From Arthrobacter agilis (GTDB lineage: Bacteria; Actinomycetota; Actinomycetes; Actinomycetales; Micrococcaceae), in contig NZ_VHIM01000003.1 in NCBI RefSeq assembly GCF_006494655.1, positions 310,001 to 374,000 on the forward strand: a DNA stretch of 64,000 bases. The letters run 5' to 3'. The position numbers were made by a program, and so were the translations under genes. Numbering within the stretch: position 1 is the first letter of the stretch; every line of letters begins with the position of its first letter. The notes beneath the pieces were generated by a model. That model saw only the letters and a program-made list of their open reading frames with translations. It ran no database searches and was not told the DNA's origin. Shown here piece after piece: positions 15,971 through 25,005 of the stretch.

Positions 15971-17512
15971 CTAGCCTTCGTTGGCTGCTGAGTCCTCGAT
16001 GCTGCCGAACTTCGGGGTGTGGACGGTGCCGAGGGTGATGTGCACGGCCTGCTGGTCGGTGTAGAAGTCGATGGAGCGGTAGCCGCCCTCGTGTCCGAGC
16101 CCGGAGGCCTTGACGCCGCCGAAGGGGGTGCGGAGGTCGCGGACATTGTGGCTGTTGAGCCAGACCATGCCGGCTTCGACGTTGTCGGCGAAGGTGTGGG
16201 CGCGGGTCAGGTCCTGCGTCCAGAGGTACGCCGCGAGCCCGTAGCGCGTGTTGTTGGCAAGAGCCAGGGCTTCCTCGTCACTGTCGAAGGGCGTGATGGC
16301 GACGACGGGGCCGAAGATCTCCTCCTGGAAGATCTGCGCATCGGGGGAGACATCCGCGAAGACCGTCGGGGCGATGTAATTGCCGTGCGGGAGATGCTCC
16401 GGGCGGCCGCCGCCGGCGAGGAGGCGGCCCTCGGTCTTCCCGATCTCCACGTAGGAGGCGACCTTCTCGAAGTGCTCGGGGTGCACGAGCGCGCCGACCT
16501 CGGTCTTCGGGTCGTGCGGGTCGCCGACGACGATGGCCTTCGCCCGCGCTGCGTACTTCTCGCAGAACTCCTCGTAGACGCCACGTTCGACGAGGATGCG
16601 TGAGCCCGCGGTGCAGCGTTCACCGTTGAGGGAGAACACACCGAAGAGCGCCGAATCGATGGCGGCGTCGAGGTCGGCATCGGCGAAGACGACGCAGGGC
16701 GACTTCCCGCCGAGCTCCATGGACAGGCCCTTCAGGTTCGCGGCGGCGTTCCGGAAGATCGTCTGGCCCGTGGTCGTCTCGCCGGTGAAGGAGATCAGCG
16801 GGACGTCGGGGTGCTTCACGAGGGCGTCGCCGGCTTCCTCGCCCAGGCCGTTCACGAGGTTGAAGACGCCGTCGGGCAGGCCGGCGTCCCGAAAGATCTG
16901 CGCCCAGAGGGAGGCGGAAAGGGGGGTGAACTCCGCCGGTTTGAGGACCACGGTGTTGCCGGTGGCCAACGCGGGCGCGAGTTTCCAGGACTCGAGCATG
17001 AACGGCGTGTTCCACGGGGTGATGAGCCCTGCGACCCCGATGGGCTTCCGGTTCACGTAGTTGATCTGCGATCCGGGGACCTTCATGGCGTCGTCGAACT
17101 GGGCCACGATGAGGTCCGCGAAGAAGCGGAAGTTCTCCGCGGCCCGCAGGGCCTGGCCCTTCGCCTGGGTGATGGGCAACCCGGTGTCGAACGTCTCGAG
17201 TTCTGCAAGCCGTTCCTCCTGGGCCTCGACGGCATCGGCGATCCGGTTGAGCACACGGGCACGCTCGCGGGGTTTCATCCGCGGCCACGGCCCGGTGGTG
17301 AAGGCGTCGCGGGCGGCGGCGACGGCGGCATCGATGTCCTCCTGCTGACCCGCGGCGGCGGTGGCGTAGGTGGTGTTGGACACCGGGTCGAGGACGTCGA
17401 AGGTCGCCCCGCCGATCGAGTCGACGAACCGGCCGCCGATGTAGTGCTGGATGGAGGTGGGCAGATTCTCGGGCACGTAGTGCCTGGTCGTCAGATCGCC
17501 AGGGCTGGTCAT
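15971..17512 (-). CDS. hpaE: 5-carboxymethyl-2-hydroxymuconate semialdehyde dehydrogenase
   Basis: 513 residues, aldehyde dehydrogenase superfamily. Visible are TPWNTPFMLESWKLAPAL (cofactor region), SFTGETTTG, the catalytic Glu in MELGGKSP and the catalytic Cys in NGERCTAGSR, then EEIFGPVVAI and the C-terminal GGVKASGLGHEGG. The placement between hpaD and the regulator identifies the substrate as the ring-cleavage semialdehyde, oxidised with NAD+ to the dicarboxylate. The GntR gene ends nine bases upstream, so the two are co-transcribed. Confidence 0.92.
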   Translation of the reverse strand: MTSPGDLTTRHYVPENLPTSIQHYIGGRFVDSIGGATFDVLDPVSNTTYATAAAGQQEDIDAAVAAARDAFTTGPWPRMKPRERARVLNRIADAVEAQEERLAELETFDTGLPITQAKGQALRAAENFRFFADLIVAQFDDAMKVPGSQINYVNRKPIGVAGLITPWNTPFMLESWKLAPALATGNTVVLKPAEFTPLSASLWAQIFRDAGLPDGVFNLVNGLGEEAGDALVKHPDVPLISFTGETTTGQTIFRNAAANLKGLSMELGGKSPCVVFADADLDAAIDSALFGVFSLNGERCTAGSRILVERGVYEEFCEKYAARAKAIVVGDPHDPKTEVGALVHPEHFEKVASYVEIGKTEGRLLAGGGRPEHLPHGNYIAPTVFADVSPDAQIFQEEIFGPVVAITPFDSDEEALALANNTRYGLAAYLWTQDLTRAHTFADNVEAGMVWLNSHNVRDLRTPFGGVKASGLGHEGGYRSIDFYTDQQAVHITLGTVHTPKFGSIEDSAANEG

Positions 17513-17521
17513 GATGTGGTC

Positions 17522-18193
17522 CTAACTGGGGTGTGCGCCGGTCTGGGCGAGGTAGGCGTCGAGGGTGGCACTGCGGTGGAGGCGGGCGGCGCGTTCGATG
17601 TCTGCGGCGTCAGCTCCGGATTCGATGAGTTGGAGGAGTGCCTCGTGTTCCTCGACCGATTCATGGGCGCGGCCGGGGACGAAGCGGAAGGTCGAGGAAC
17701 GCATCGAGGCCAGGCGTCCCCAGCCCCGGTGCACGAGGTTCAGGATGTGGGGGTTCGGGCAGTTCTCGAACAGGACGCTGTGGAAGTCCTTGTTCAACAG
17801 GGTGAAGCGCGGCGGGTCGAAGTGCTGCAGGCATTCGCGCATCTCCTCGTTGACCGCGCGGGCCCGGGCGATGTCTGCCGGGCCGATCAGGGGGGAGGAG
17901 AGAGCAGTCGCCGCTCCCTCGACGATGCTCAGGGTCTGCATCGTGTAGAGGTATTCGATCGGGTCGATACCGGCCACGGTCGCGCCGACGTTCCGCTCGA
18001 AGGTCACGAGTCCTTCCGCTTCGAGTCTCCTGATGGCCTCGCGGACGGGCACCACGCTGATGCCGAGCTCCTCGGCGATCTTCGCCAGGACCAGGCGGAA
18101 TCCCGGGGAGTACGTGCCGTCGGCGATGCGTGCCTTGACGGAGTTGTAGGCTCGTTCGGACTTGCTGCTCGTAGCCGTGCCCGCATCACCCAT
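17522..18193 (-). CDS. GntR-family (FadR/FCD) regulator of the hpa operon
   Basis: 223 residues. A winged-helix DNA-binding domain occupies about 15-80 (KARIADGTYSPGFRLVLAKIAEELGISVVPVREAIRRLEAEG region), followed by an all-helical FCD effector domain with the metal/ligand His residues (NKDFHSVLFE, EEHEALLQ, ARLHRSATL). I chose ATG 18193, which has GGGAG six bases upstream and overlaps the stop of the preceding gene by 8 bp. Being the second gene of the operon it probably controls it, binding the palindrome at 19676-19697. A likely effector is homoprotocatechuate or a pathway intermediate, by analogy. Confidence 0.88.
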   Translation of the reverse strand: MGDAGTATSSKSERAYNSVKARIADGTYSPGFRLVLAKIAEELGISVVPVREAIRRLEAEGLVTFERNVGATVAGIDPIEYLYTMQTLSIVEGAATALSSPLIGPADIARARAVNEEMRECLQHFDPPRFTLLNKDFHSVLFENCPNPHILNLVHRGWGRLASMRSSTFRFVPGRAHESVEEHEALLQLIESGADAADIERAARLHRSATLDAYLAQTGAHPS

Positions 18194-19658
18194 GAGCACT
18201 CCCGGCGTCCTGTTCCTCATAGCGGGCCCGCCATGCGGCGTTCATGGGGTAGAGGCCGTCCACCGAGTGCCCTTCCCGGACCATGCCGGCGATGAATTCC
18301 TCCTCGCGTTCCTGGGTCAGGGAATCCTCCGCGAGTTCCTCCGCAAGGGCCGGTGGGATGACGAGGATGCCGTCGGCGTCCGCGACGATGATGTCGCCGG
18401 GCTGGACGGTGGTGCCGCCGCAGGCGATGGTGATGTCGATGTCCCAGGGGATGTGGCGTCGGCCGAGCACGGCGGGGTGGGGGTTGGCGTAGTAGGTGGG
18501 GATCTCCATGGCGGCCACGGCAGCGAAGTCACGCACTCCGCCGTCTGTGATGATCGCAGCAGCACCGCGGACCTGGGCCCGGAGCGCGAGGATGTCCCCG
18601 ATCGTGCCCGTGCCCTTCTCCCCGCGTGCCTCCATCACGAGGATCTCGCCCTCGTTGACCGAGTCGACGGCCCGCTTCTGCGCGTTGTAGCCCCCGCCGT
18701 GTGCCTGGAAGAGGTCTTCACGATTGGGGACGTACCGCAGTGTGCGCGCTAGGCCCACCACGCGGCGGTCGGGGCGGGTCGAGGTGAGGCCGTCGATGCT
18801 GACGTTGTTCAGCCCACGTTTGCGCAGCTGCGAGGAGAGCGTCGCCGTGGCAACCCTCTCCAGCTTTTCCTTCAGCTCGGGGGTCAGCGCCGAGGTGCGG
18901 GGGGAAAGTCCGGCAGCTTCCGGGGAACCGTAGGCTTCCTCGCGCTGCACGTCGTCGGCTTTCGGTTGGGCGCCGAAGCCCTCGAGCGGTCGTGTGCCGT
19001 CGGTCATCCGGGTTGCGAGGCGACCCGTGGCGAGCCGACCGTCCGTGGTCGTCACCTCGACCTCGACGACGTCGCCCGGCACGGCGACCGACGCGCCGGC
19101 CGGGGTGCCGGTGAGGATGATATCGCCGGTCTCGAGCGTCAGGAGCTGGGACAGGTCGGCGACGAGCCGCGCGAAAGGAAACAGCAGATCCGCGGTGGTG
19201 TCGTCCTGGACCGGGGCGCCGTTGTGCCAGGTGCGGATGCGCAGCGCAGCAGGATCAACCTCGTCCGCGGGAATCAGCCCCGGTCCTACGGGCGTGAAGC
19301 CGTCTCCGCCCTTCGAGCGGAGGTTGGAGCCCTTGTCTGCGTACCGGAGGTCGTACACCCCGAGGTCGTTGCCCGCCGTCACCCAGGCCACGTGCTTCCA
19401 GGCATCCGAGATGGATACCCGGCGCGCAGGGGTTCCGATTATCAGTGCGATCTCGCCCTCGAAAGCGAGCAGCTCACAGCCCGCCGGCCGCTCCACCGCC
19501 AGGTCGGTCAGGGCGAGGGACGACGACGGCTTCAGGAAGTAGGACGGCTGCTGGGGTGTGCGTCCGCGCTGTGCGGCCCGGCTGGGGTAATTGATGTGCA
19601 CGGCGATGACCTTACCGGCCGCCCGGAGGCCGCTGCTGTCGAGGAGCTTCATTGTCAT
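18186..19658 (-). CDS. FAH-domain / RraA-domain fusion (HpaG-like isomerase/decarboxylase)
   Basis: 490 residues with two unrelated halves. Residues about 15-225 are an FAH-superfamily domain (ELLAFEGEIALIIG with metal-binding Glu residues, KGGDGFTPVGP, GDIILTGTPAG). Residues about 255-465 are an RraA/HMG-aldolase-type domain (GDILALRAQ, then IITDGGVRDF with the Arg-Asp pair of the active enzymes). E. coli HpaG is instead two tandem FAH domains acting as 5-oxopent-3-ene-1,2,5-tricarboxylate decarboxylase and isomerase. This is first gene of the operon, so it probably does those steps with the RraA half replacing the second FAH half; which half does which step is inference. Start ATG 19658 or the ATG two codons later. 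Confidence 0.85.
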   Translation of the reverse strand: MTMKLLDSSGLRAAGKVIAVHINYPSRAAQRGRTPQQPSYFLKPSSSLALTDLAVERPAGCELLAFEGEIALIIGTPARRVSISDAWKHVAWVTAGNDLGVYDLRYADKGSNLRSKGGDGFTPVGPGLIPADEVDPAALRIRTWHNGAPVQDDTTADLLFPFARLVADLSQLLTLETGDIILTGTPAGASVAVPGDVVEVEVTTTDGRLATGRLATRMTDGTRPLEGFGAQPKADDVQREEAYGSPEAAGLSPRTSALTPELKEKLERVATATLSSQLRKRGLNNVSIDGLTSTRPDRRVVGLARTLRYVPNREDLFQAHGGGYNAQKRAVDSVNEGEILVMEARGEKGTGTIGDILALRAQVRGAAAIITDGGVRDFAAVAAMEIPTYYANPHPAVLGRRHIPWDIDITIACGGTTVQPGDIIVADADGILVIPPALAEELAEDSLTQEREEEFIAGMVREGHSVDGLYPMNAAWRARYEEQDAGSAHG

Positions 19659-19675
19659 CCCATGTCCCTACCGCA

Positions 19676-19697
19676 TCGTATACAAGATTGTATACGA
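19676..19697. promoter_or_regulatory. GntR-type operator of the hpa operon
   Basis: Perfect 10-bp inverted arms, TCGTATACAA (19676-19685) and TTGTATACGA (19688-19697), with a 2-base centre. The core fits the FadR/GntR consensus with GT and AC placed symmetrically. It ends 18 bp upstream of the first operon gene, where bound repressor would block initiation or early elongation. The likely ligand is the GntR protein encoded at 17522-18193. Confidence 0.85.
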
Positions 19698-19762
19698 AGA
19701 GTACGGGACGTGACGTTCTTCTTCAAGGGCGACCTGAGCGCCGGTACTGCCCGCCCGGCGCA

Positions 19763-19797
19763 GCTCGCCCGCCCCGGCGTGCTGGGGGCGGGCGAGC
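19763..19797. terminator. Hairpin terminator of the ABC exporter genes
   Basis: Perfect 13-bp GC stem (19763-19775 with 19785-19797) and 9-base loop, 18 bp beyond the stop codon of the minus-strand permease gene and upstream of the hpa operator. It should insulate the hpa promoter from read-through. Confidence 0.7.
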
Positions 19798-19814
19798 CGG
19801 CTTGGTTCCCCAGA

Positions 19815-22406
19815 TCAGTCCGCCGCCAGGCCCGCGACAGGGGAGAGTCTCGCCGCGCGGCGGGCTGGCAGGACGGACGCCAGCAAGCCGGCCGCGACGG
19901 CGATCGCGAGCACTGCCCCGATCTGCCCCAGGGGGATCGACGGAGTAACGGACGCGATGCCACCGAGGGCCGACTGCGCCCCGAGCCAGCCGTACAGGAC
20001 GCCGAGGCCCGAGCCGAGGAGGGCAGCCACTCCGGCGATCAGCACGGCCTCGACGGCGAGCATCCCGCGCAGCTGCCCACGGGTCAGCCCGAGCGCTCGC
20101 AGCAGGGAATTCTCCCGGCGCCGCTCGAGGACCGAGAGGGACAGCGTGTTGGCCACGCCGATGAGCGCGATCAGCACGGCGACGGCGAGCAGGGCCGTGA
20201 CGATCAGCAGCATCACGTCGATGATCTGGTTGTACGCGAGCCGCTCGATCGCCGCCCCCGTCACGTTGTACTCCGAGATGCCGGTGGCGGCCACGATCTG
20301 CGACTGCACCTCGGCGACCCCGTTCCCGTCCAGGCCGTCGTCGAGCTTCAGCCACACCGTGGCCCCGAGGTAGGCGGACAGGCTCTCACCGGTGATGCCG
20401 GGTCCGGTGTCGTCGGTATCGCCGAGATAACTGGCGAGGGCGTCCGGCGGAGTCCCGCCGAGTCGCTCCGCCGTCGCCGTGGTGATGAGGGGTTGGAAGA
20501 AGCCCGCATCGGTCGCGACGACCGGCAGGTCCGCCGGACCGTTCCCGCCCTCGAGGGTCACCTGGTCCTGCTCCCAGGTCTGCGGTGCCAGGACCATTCC
20601 GTCCGTCAGTTCGACGCCGGAGAGCCTGAGGACCTGTGCGAGCTGGACGGGGTCGGCGGCGTAGACCAGCCATGCGCCGTCCTCGGGGCTGGTCAGCATG
20701 ACGGGGGTGATCTCGACGGCGCTCTCCACACCGTCGATGGCGAGGAGCGTCGGTTCGTCGACGGGCGATGCCGCCGGCGTGTCACCCGCCGAGAGGGTTC
20801 CCGGGCCGCTGACCTGGAGGTCGACGGCGTAGTTCTCGTCGAGTTCGCGATCGAAGGTGGTGCGCGCGGTCTGTGCGCCGACCATCATCATGGTCACGAG
20901 GGTGACGCCGACCATCAGGGCGGCCGAGGAGGCGGTGGTGCGGCCAGGGTTGCGGATCGCGTTCACCGACGCGAGGTTGCCCGGAACGCCCAGGGGGCGG
21001 GCGATCCGCCCGATCGCGGCGACACTCGCCGGGACGAAGAACGGCGCGAGGAGGATGATCCCGAGGAACGAGACGGCTCCGCCCGCGACGGCCGGGAGGA
21101 TCGCCGAGGTCGCAGCTCCGAACGCCAGGAGCACGACGCCGACGGCGAGGGCCGCGAGCCCGGCACCGAGCCGCATCCGGCCGCTCCGGGTGCCCGCGGC
21201 CGGCGGCTCCGTGGGTCGGAGCGCTGCCAGCGGTGCTACGCGGGTGGCCGCCCGTGCCGGAACGAGCGCTGCGAGGAGGGTCATCAGGATACCCACCGAG
21301 AGGGCGATCAGGACGGCTGACGCTGGGACCGCCAGGGTGGCGAAGGAGCCGAACTCGGTCTGCCTCGCGAGCCCCACGAGCGCAGCCATGACGCCGACGG
21401 CGAGGAGTACGCCGAGGACGGACGACACGAGTCCCACGAGCGCCGCTTCGACCAGGACCGACGCCCGCACCTGCCTCCGTTCGGCGCCGATGCACCGCAG
21501 CAGGGCGAGTTCCCGCGTGCGCTGGGCGACGAGGACGGAGAAGGTGTTGGAGATGACGAGGCCGGCCACGATCACGGCGACCGCGGCGAAGGCGAGCAGG
21601 ATCCCGGTGAGGAGATCGCTGCCGTTCGAGAGCATTGCGACGTCCGCCGTCGTCTGCTCGCCGGCGGTGCGCACCGTCAGGGCGCCTGCTCCGTCGACGG
21701 ACGGGGTGGCGGCAGCGACAGCCGTGGTCGCCGCGTCACGCGTCGCTCCCGCATCGGCGCCGGGGGCGAGGCTGAGCTGGACGTTGCGGACATAGGTCTC
21801 TCCGCCGCTGAGGGCGCGGATGATGGTCGGCGAGGCAAGGACCTGGACGGCGCCCGAAAGACCCGGGTCGGCGCTGGGTGCCATGAGTCCGGTCACCGTG
21901 AGGGCGTTCCCGAGCGATGTCGCGTCGGGGCCGGCAGCCGACGCCGCGGCATCATCGATGGCGACGGTGTCACCCGGGACGACTCCGAGCCGTTCAGCGG
22001 ACGTCTCGTCGAGCACGACCTCGCCCGGCGCCCGGGGTGCGGAACCGCTGGTGATCACCGCACCCTCGAGTTCCGGCGGGGCCACCGACGTGAGGACCGC
22101 GTACGACGTCTCGGAGCCGGTGGTCAGCTGGGTGAAGGAGCGTTCGAGTCCGTAGACGGCGTCGACACCGGGAAGGGAGCCGAGCGATTCGACGGCGTCG
22201 GCCGGAACCCCTGAGCCGTCGTCGGCCGTCACCACCAGATCCGCCGTCGCGTAGGACGCGCCGACGCTCTGCCGGAGGCTCGCATTGGTGGTGGCGCCGA
22301 CCATGAGGGTCGCCGCGAGGAAGGCGACGCCGAGCATCACCGCGAGGCCGACGGCGATGAAGCGGCGTGCATGGACGCGCACCTGGGCGAGGGCTACCTG
22401 CAGCAC
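19815..22406 (-). CDS. ABC transporter permease, double FtsX type
   Basis: 863 residues from a GTG at 22406 placed one base after the ATPase stop (TGACGTG). The topology has an N-terminal helix, a large extracytoplasmic domain, three helices (first FtsX core around 260-400), a central helix pair, a second extracytoplasmic domain, and a last FtsX core of three helices ending near 855. This is the predicted-permease layout of actinobacterial MacB-like exporters that extrude lipids or peptides mechanically. Substrate unknown. An upstream ATG in frame at 22475 would overlap the ATPase by 68 bp, so the GTG is preferred. Confidence 0.88.
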   Translation of the reverse strand: MLQVALAQVRVHARRFIAVGLAVMLGVAFLAATLMVGATTNASLRQSVGASYATADLVVTADDGSGVPADAVESLGSLPGVDAVYGLERSFTQLTTGSETSYAVLTSVAPPELEGAVITSGSAPRAPGEVVLDETSAERLGVVPGDTVAIDDAAASAAGPDATSLGNALTVTGLMAPSADPGLSGAVQVLASPTIIRALSGGETYVRNVQLSLAPGADAGATRDAATTAVAAATPSVDGAGALTVRTAGEQTTADVAMLSNGSDLLTGILLAFAAVAVIVAGLVISNTFSVLVAQRTRELALLRCIGAERRQVRASVLVEAALVGLVSSVLGVLLAVGVMAALVGLARQTEFGSFATLAVPASAVLIALSVGILMTLLAALVPARAATRVAPLAALRPTEPPAAGTRSGRMRLGAGLAALAVGVVLLAFGAATSAILPAVAGGAVSFLGIILLAPFFVPASVAAIGRIARPLGVPGNLASVNAIRNPGRTTASSAALMVGVTLVTMMMVGAQTARTTFDRELDENYAVDLQVSGPGTLSAGDTPAASPVDEPTLLAIDGVESAVEITPVMLTSPEDGAWLVYAADPVQLAQVLRLSGVELTDGMVLAPQTWEQDQVTLEGGNGPADLPVVATDAGFFQPLITTATAERLGGTPPDALASYLGDTDDTGPGITGESLSAYLGATVWLKLDDGLDGNGVAEVQSQIVAATGISEYNVTGAAIERLAYNQIIDVMLLIVTALLAVAVLIALIGVANTLSLSVLERRRENSLLRALGLTRGQLRGMLAVEAVLIAGVAALLGSGLGVLYGWLGAQSALGGIASVTPSIPLGQIGAVLAIAVAAGLLASVLPARRAARLSPVAGLAAD

Positions 22407-22407
22407 G

Positions 22408-23196
22408 TCAGGCCCCCAGCGTGGCGAGGGCGCCGAGGATCGCCTCGGGGGTGGACTGCTGGAGTTCGCCGACAAGGGCGCCGTCCTTCATGAGGACGAC
22501 GCGGTCGGCATAGGACGCGGCCACGGGATCGTGGGTGACCATGATGATGCTCTGGCCCATCTCGCGGCAGCTGCGCCTGAGGAGGGAGAGCACTTCCGCG
22601 CCCGTGGTCGAGTCGAGGTTGCCGGTCGGCTCGTCACCGAAGATCACATCGGGCCGCGTGAGGAGGGCCCGCGCGACGGCGACCCGCTGCTGCTGTCCGC
22701 CGGAGAGTTCATGGGGGCGGTGGGAGAGGCGGTCCGTCAGCCCGAGCGTGGAGGCGATCTGCTGCAGCCACGCCGAGTCCACCTTCCCTCCGGCCAGCGC
22801 GACCGGCAGGGTGATGTTCTGTTCGGCGGTCAGGGTGGGCACCAGATTGAAGGCCTGGAACACGAATCCCACGTGCTCGCGTCGAAGCCGGGTGAGATCC
22901 GCGTCGGCCAGGCCGGTGATGTCCGTCCCGCCGATCCAGAGCCTGCCGGCATCCACGCTGTCCAGTCCCGCGAGACAGTGCATCAGCGTGGACTTGCCGG
23001 ACCCGGACGGCCCCATGATCGCCGTGAAGCGCCCCTTCTCGAAGTCGAGGGAGACATCCCTCAGTGCGTGCACGGCCGTCTCACCCCGGCCGTAGTGCTT
23101 GGACACATTGCGCGCAGAGACGGCGGTGTTCGTCGGAACGGGGGTATCGGCCGGGCTGCCCGGGAGATTCACAGGAGAATTCGTGGAAATGGTCAT
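22408..23196 (-). CDS. ABC transporter ATPase, MacB/LolD type
   Basis: 262 residues. Walker A is GPSGSGKST, the Q-loop region is FVFQAFNLVP, the signature is LSGGQQQRVAVARALL, and Walker B is VIFGDEPTGNLDS with the NLDS D-loop typical of the MacB/LolD/FtsE subfamily. The H-loop His is in MVTHDPVAA. It energises the FtsX-type permease directly downstream. The N-terminal 25 residues are Pro/Thr/Asn-rich and of low information. Gene order, spacing and subfamily make the pair an exporter. Confidence 0.93.
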   Translation of the reverse strand: MTISTNSPVNLPGSPADTPVPTNTAVSARNVSKHYGRGETAVHALRDVSLDFEKGRFTAIMGPSGSGKSTLMHCLAGLDSVDAGRLWIGGTDITGLADADLTRLRREHVGFVFQAFNLVPTLTAEQNITLPVALAGGKVDSAWLQQIASTLGLTDRLSHRPHELSGGQQQRVAVARALLTRPDVIFGDEPTGNLDSTTGAEVLSLLRRSCREMGQSIIMVTHDPVAASYADRVVLMKDGALVGELQQSTPEAILGALATLGA

Positions 23197-23336
23197 GAGT
23201 CCACGCTAAAGAGGCGCACGGCCCGGCGAATCAGTACCAGGTTCCGGGTCTGCCGGGCGGAGGTCATCCCGCGGTATGAGCAGTGGCCCGCATCGGTCGC
23301 GCTCGGAGAGCCGCCCGCGCTGAACCGGGTGCAGCC

Positions 23337-24944
23337 CTACCGCCCGGCTGCCTCCGCCGTCGTCGTGCTCCCTGATCCGGCGTCGGAGGGCCGGAGGCTC
23401 CACGCTGCGAGGACGGCGGCGCCGACCATGAGCAGCGCGGCGATGCCGGAGGTGACCGCCACGCCGCTGTCGAACGCGTGGAAGGCGGAGTCGCGCAGCG
23501 CGGATGCGCCGGTCGCCCCGAGCTGGGTGGCCACCTCGACCGCACCACCGAGTGTCTCCGTGGCCGATTCCGCCTGGGCGGAACTGAGGCCCGCAGGGAG
23601 CAGGAGGTCCCGCTGGTAGGAGGCGAGCAGGATGCTGCCCAGCACGGCCGTCCCGAGGACGGAGCCCACCTCGTAGGCGGTCTCCGACACGGCGGAGGCC
23701 GCGCCGGCCTTCGCCGCGGGGACGGTGGAGAGGATGAGGTCGTTGGAGACCGTCTCGGATGCCCCCACCCCGACGCCGAGGACGACGAACGCCACCATGA
23801 GGAAGGTTGCGCTGCCGCCCTCACCGAGCAGTGCGATCATCGCGTAGGCGACGGCCGAGAACAGCAGGGACACAGGGACCACCACGTGCGGCGGCACGCG
23901 ACGGGCGAGCGGGACGACGGCGAGTCCGGCGATGATCGTCACGAGGAGGCCGGGGAGAAGCACGAGGCCGGCATCGAGCGGACTGTAGCCGAGGACGAGC
24001 TGGAGGTGCTGCGACACGAAGAACAGGAACCCGACGAGCGAGAAGATCGCGAGGAGGTTCACCAGGACGGCGCCGGAGAAGGCGCGCACCGTGAACAGGC
24101 GGACGTCCAGCATGGGGTCACGCCGCTGCAGCTGACGCGTCACGAAGGCGGTCCCGGCAGCGATGCCGATGAAGGCGGCCGTGACCGAGACCAGGAGCGG
24201 CCCGCCCTTGGCGAAGTCCTTGATGGCGTAGACGATCGGGAGCATGGTGGCGATGGACAGGATGATGCCGGCGTAGTCCACGCGTCCGGGGTTGGCGTCC
24301 CTCGACTCGGGCACGATCGCGGGCGTCAGGGCGAGCATGAGCGCCAGGACGGGAACGGCGAGGAGGAACACCGATCCCCACCAGAAGTGTTCCAGGAGGA
24401 TCCCGCCGAGCAGAGGACCGAGCGCGGCGCCGGCCGAGAACCCGGCGGCCCAGACGGCGATGGCGATGCGCCGCTGGTTGCGGTCGGTGAAGATGTTGCG
24501 GATCAGGGAGAGCGTGGAGGGCATGAGCATCGCGCCGAAGACGCCGAGTCCCACGCGGGAGGCGAGGAGGTGGCCCGCCGTCGGCGCGAAGGCGGCGGCG
24601 ACGGAGAACAGGGCGAAACCCGCCGCGCCGATCATGAGCATCCGGCGCCGGCCGAAGCGGTCGCCGAAACTGCCCATCGCCACGAGCAGGCCGGCGAGTA
24701 CCAACGGATAGCTGTCGACTATCCAGAGCAGCATGGTGCCGCTGGTGGCGAAATGACGCGAGATCTCGGGGAGGGTGAAGCTCAGCACCGTGTTGTCGAC
24801 GGAGACCAGGAGCACGGGCAGCATCAGCACGGCCAGCGAGAACCAGGCGCGGCGGTCCGCCCCGGGAGCGGTCGGGCGGGGGGAGGACTGAACGGCACGC
24901 GGGTTCACCCCGGACCGACGTGCTGAAGAGGATGTCGTGGTCAT
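23337..24944 (-). CDS. MFS drug efflux transporter, DHA2 (14-TM, EmrB/QacA type)
   Basis: 535 residues with about 14 hydrophobic helices. Helix 1 has LPVLLVSVDNTVLSFTLPEI, whose acidic residue marks DHA2 proteins, and loop 2 has GSFGDRFGRRRML. Motif C is a GPLLGG-like sequence (AALGPLLGGILLEHFWW). It probably expels toxic cations or antibiotics with proton antiport. A TetR-type repressor gene is divergent, and an imperfect palindrome lies 11 bp upstream of this ATG. That is the standard layout of a repressor-controlled drug pump. Confidence 0.9.
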   Translation of the reverse strand: MTTTSSSARRSGVNPRAVQSSPRPTAPGADRRAWFSLAVLMLPVLLVSVDNTVLSFTLPEISRHFATSGTMLLWIVDSYPLVLAGLLVAMGSFGDRFGRRRMLMIGAAGFALFSVAAAFAPTAGHLLASRVGLGVFGAMLMPSTLSLIRNIFTDRNQRRIAIAVWAAGFSAGAALGPLLGGILLEHFWWGSVFLLAVPVLALMLALTPAIVPESRDANPGRVDYAGIILSIATMLPIVYAIKDFAKGGPLLVSVTAAFIGIAAGTAFVTRQLQRRDPMLDVRLFTVRAFSGAVLVNLLAIFSLVGFLFFVSQHLQLVLGYSPLDAGLVLLPGLLVTIIAGLAVVPLARRVPPHVVVPVSLLFSAVAYAMIALLGEGGSATFLMVAFVVLGVGVGASETVSNDLILSTVPAAKAGAASAVSETAYEVGSVLGTAVLGSILLASYQRDLLLPAGLSSAQAESATETLGGAVEVATQLGATGASALRDSAFHAFDSGVAVTSGIAALLMVGAAVLAAWSLRPSDAGSGSTTTAEAAGR

Positions 24945-24954
24945 GCTTCAAAGC

Positions 24955-24974
24955 TATACCGTCCAGCCGGTACA
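24955..24974. promoter_or_regulatory. Putative TetR operator between pump and repressor
   Basis: Arms TATACCG (24955-24961) and CGGTACA (24968-24974) around TCCAGC, with one mismatch between arms. The site begins 11 bp upstream of the pump ATG and 51 bp before the repressor GTG, the expected place for a shared operator. Confidence 0.6.
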
Positions 24975-25005
24975 GTACAACAAACGTGACGGGTATCATC
25001 GGGAG

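Noticed and set aside
18966-21320. Plus-strand open frame of 784 codons
   Set aside because: Runs antisense across the FAH-RraA gene, the operator and the ABC permease, with an Arg/Gly/Asp-rich composition typical of shadow frames.
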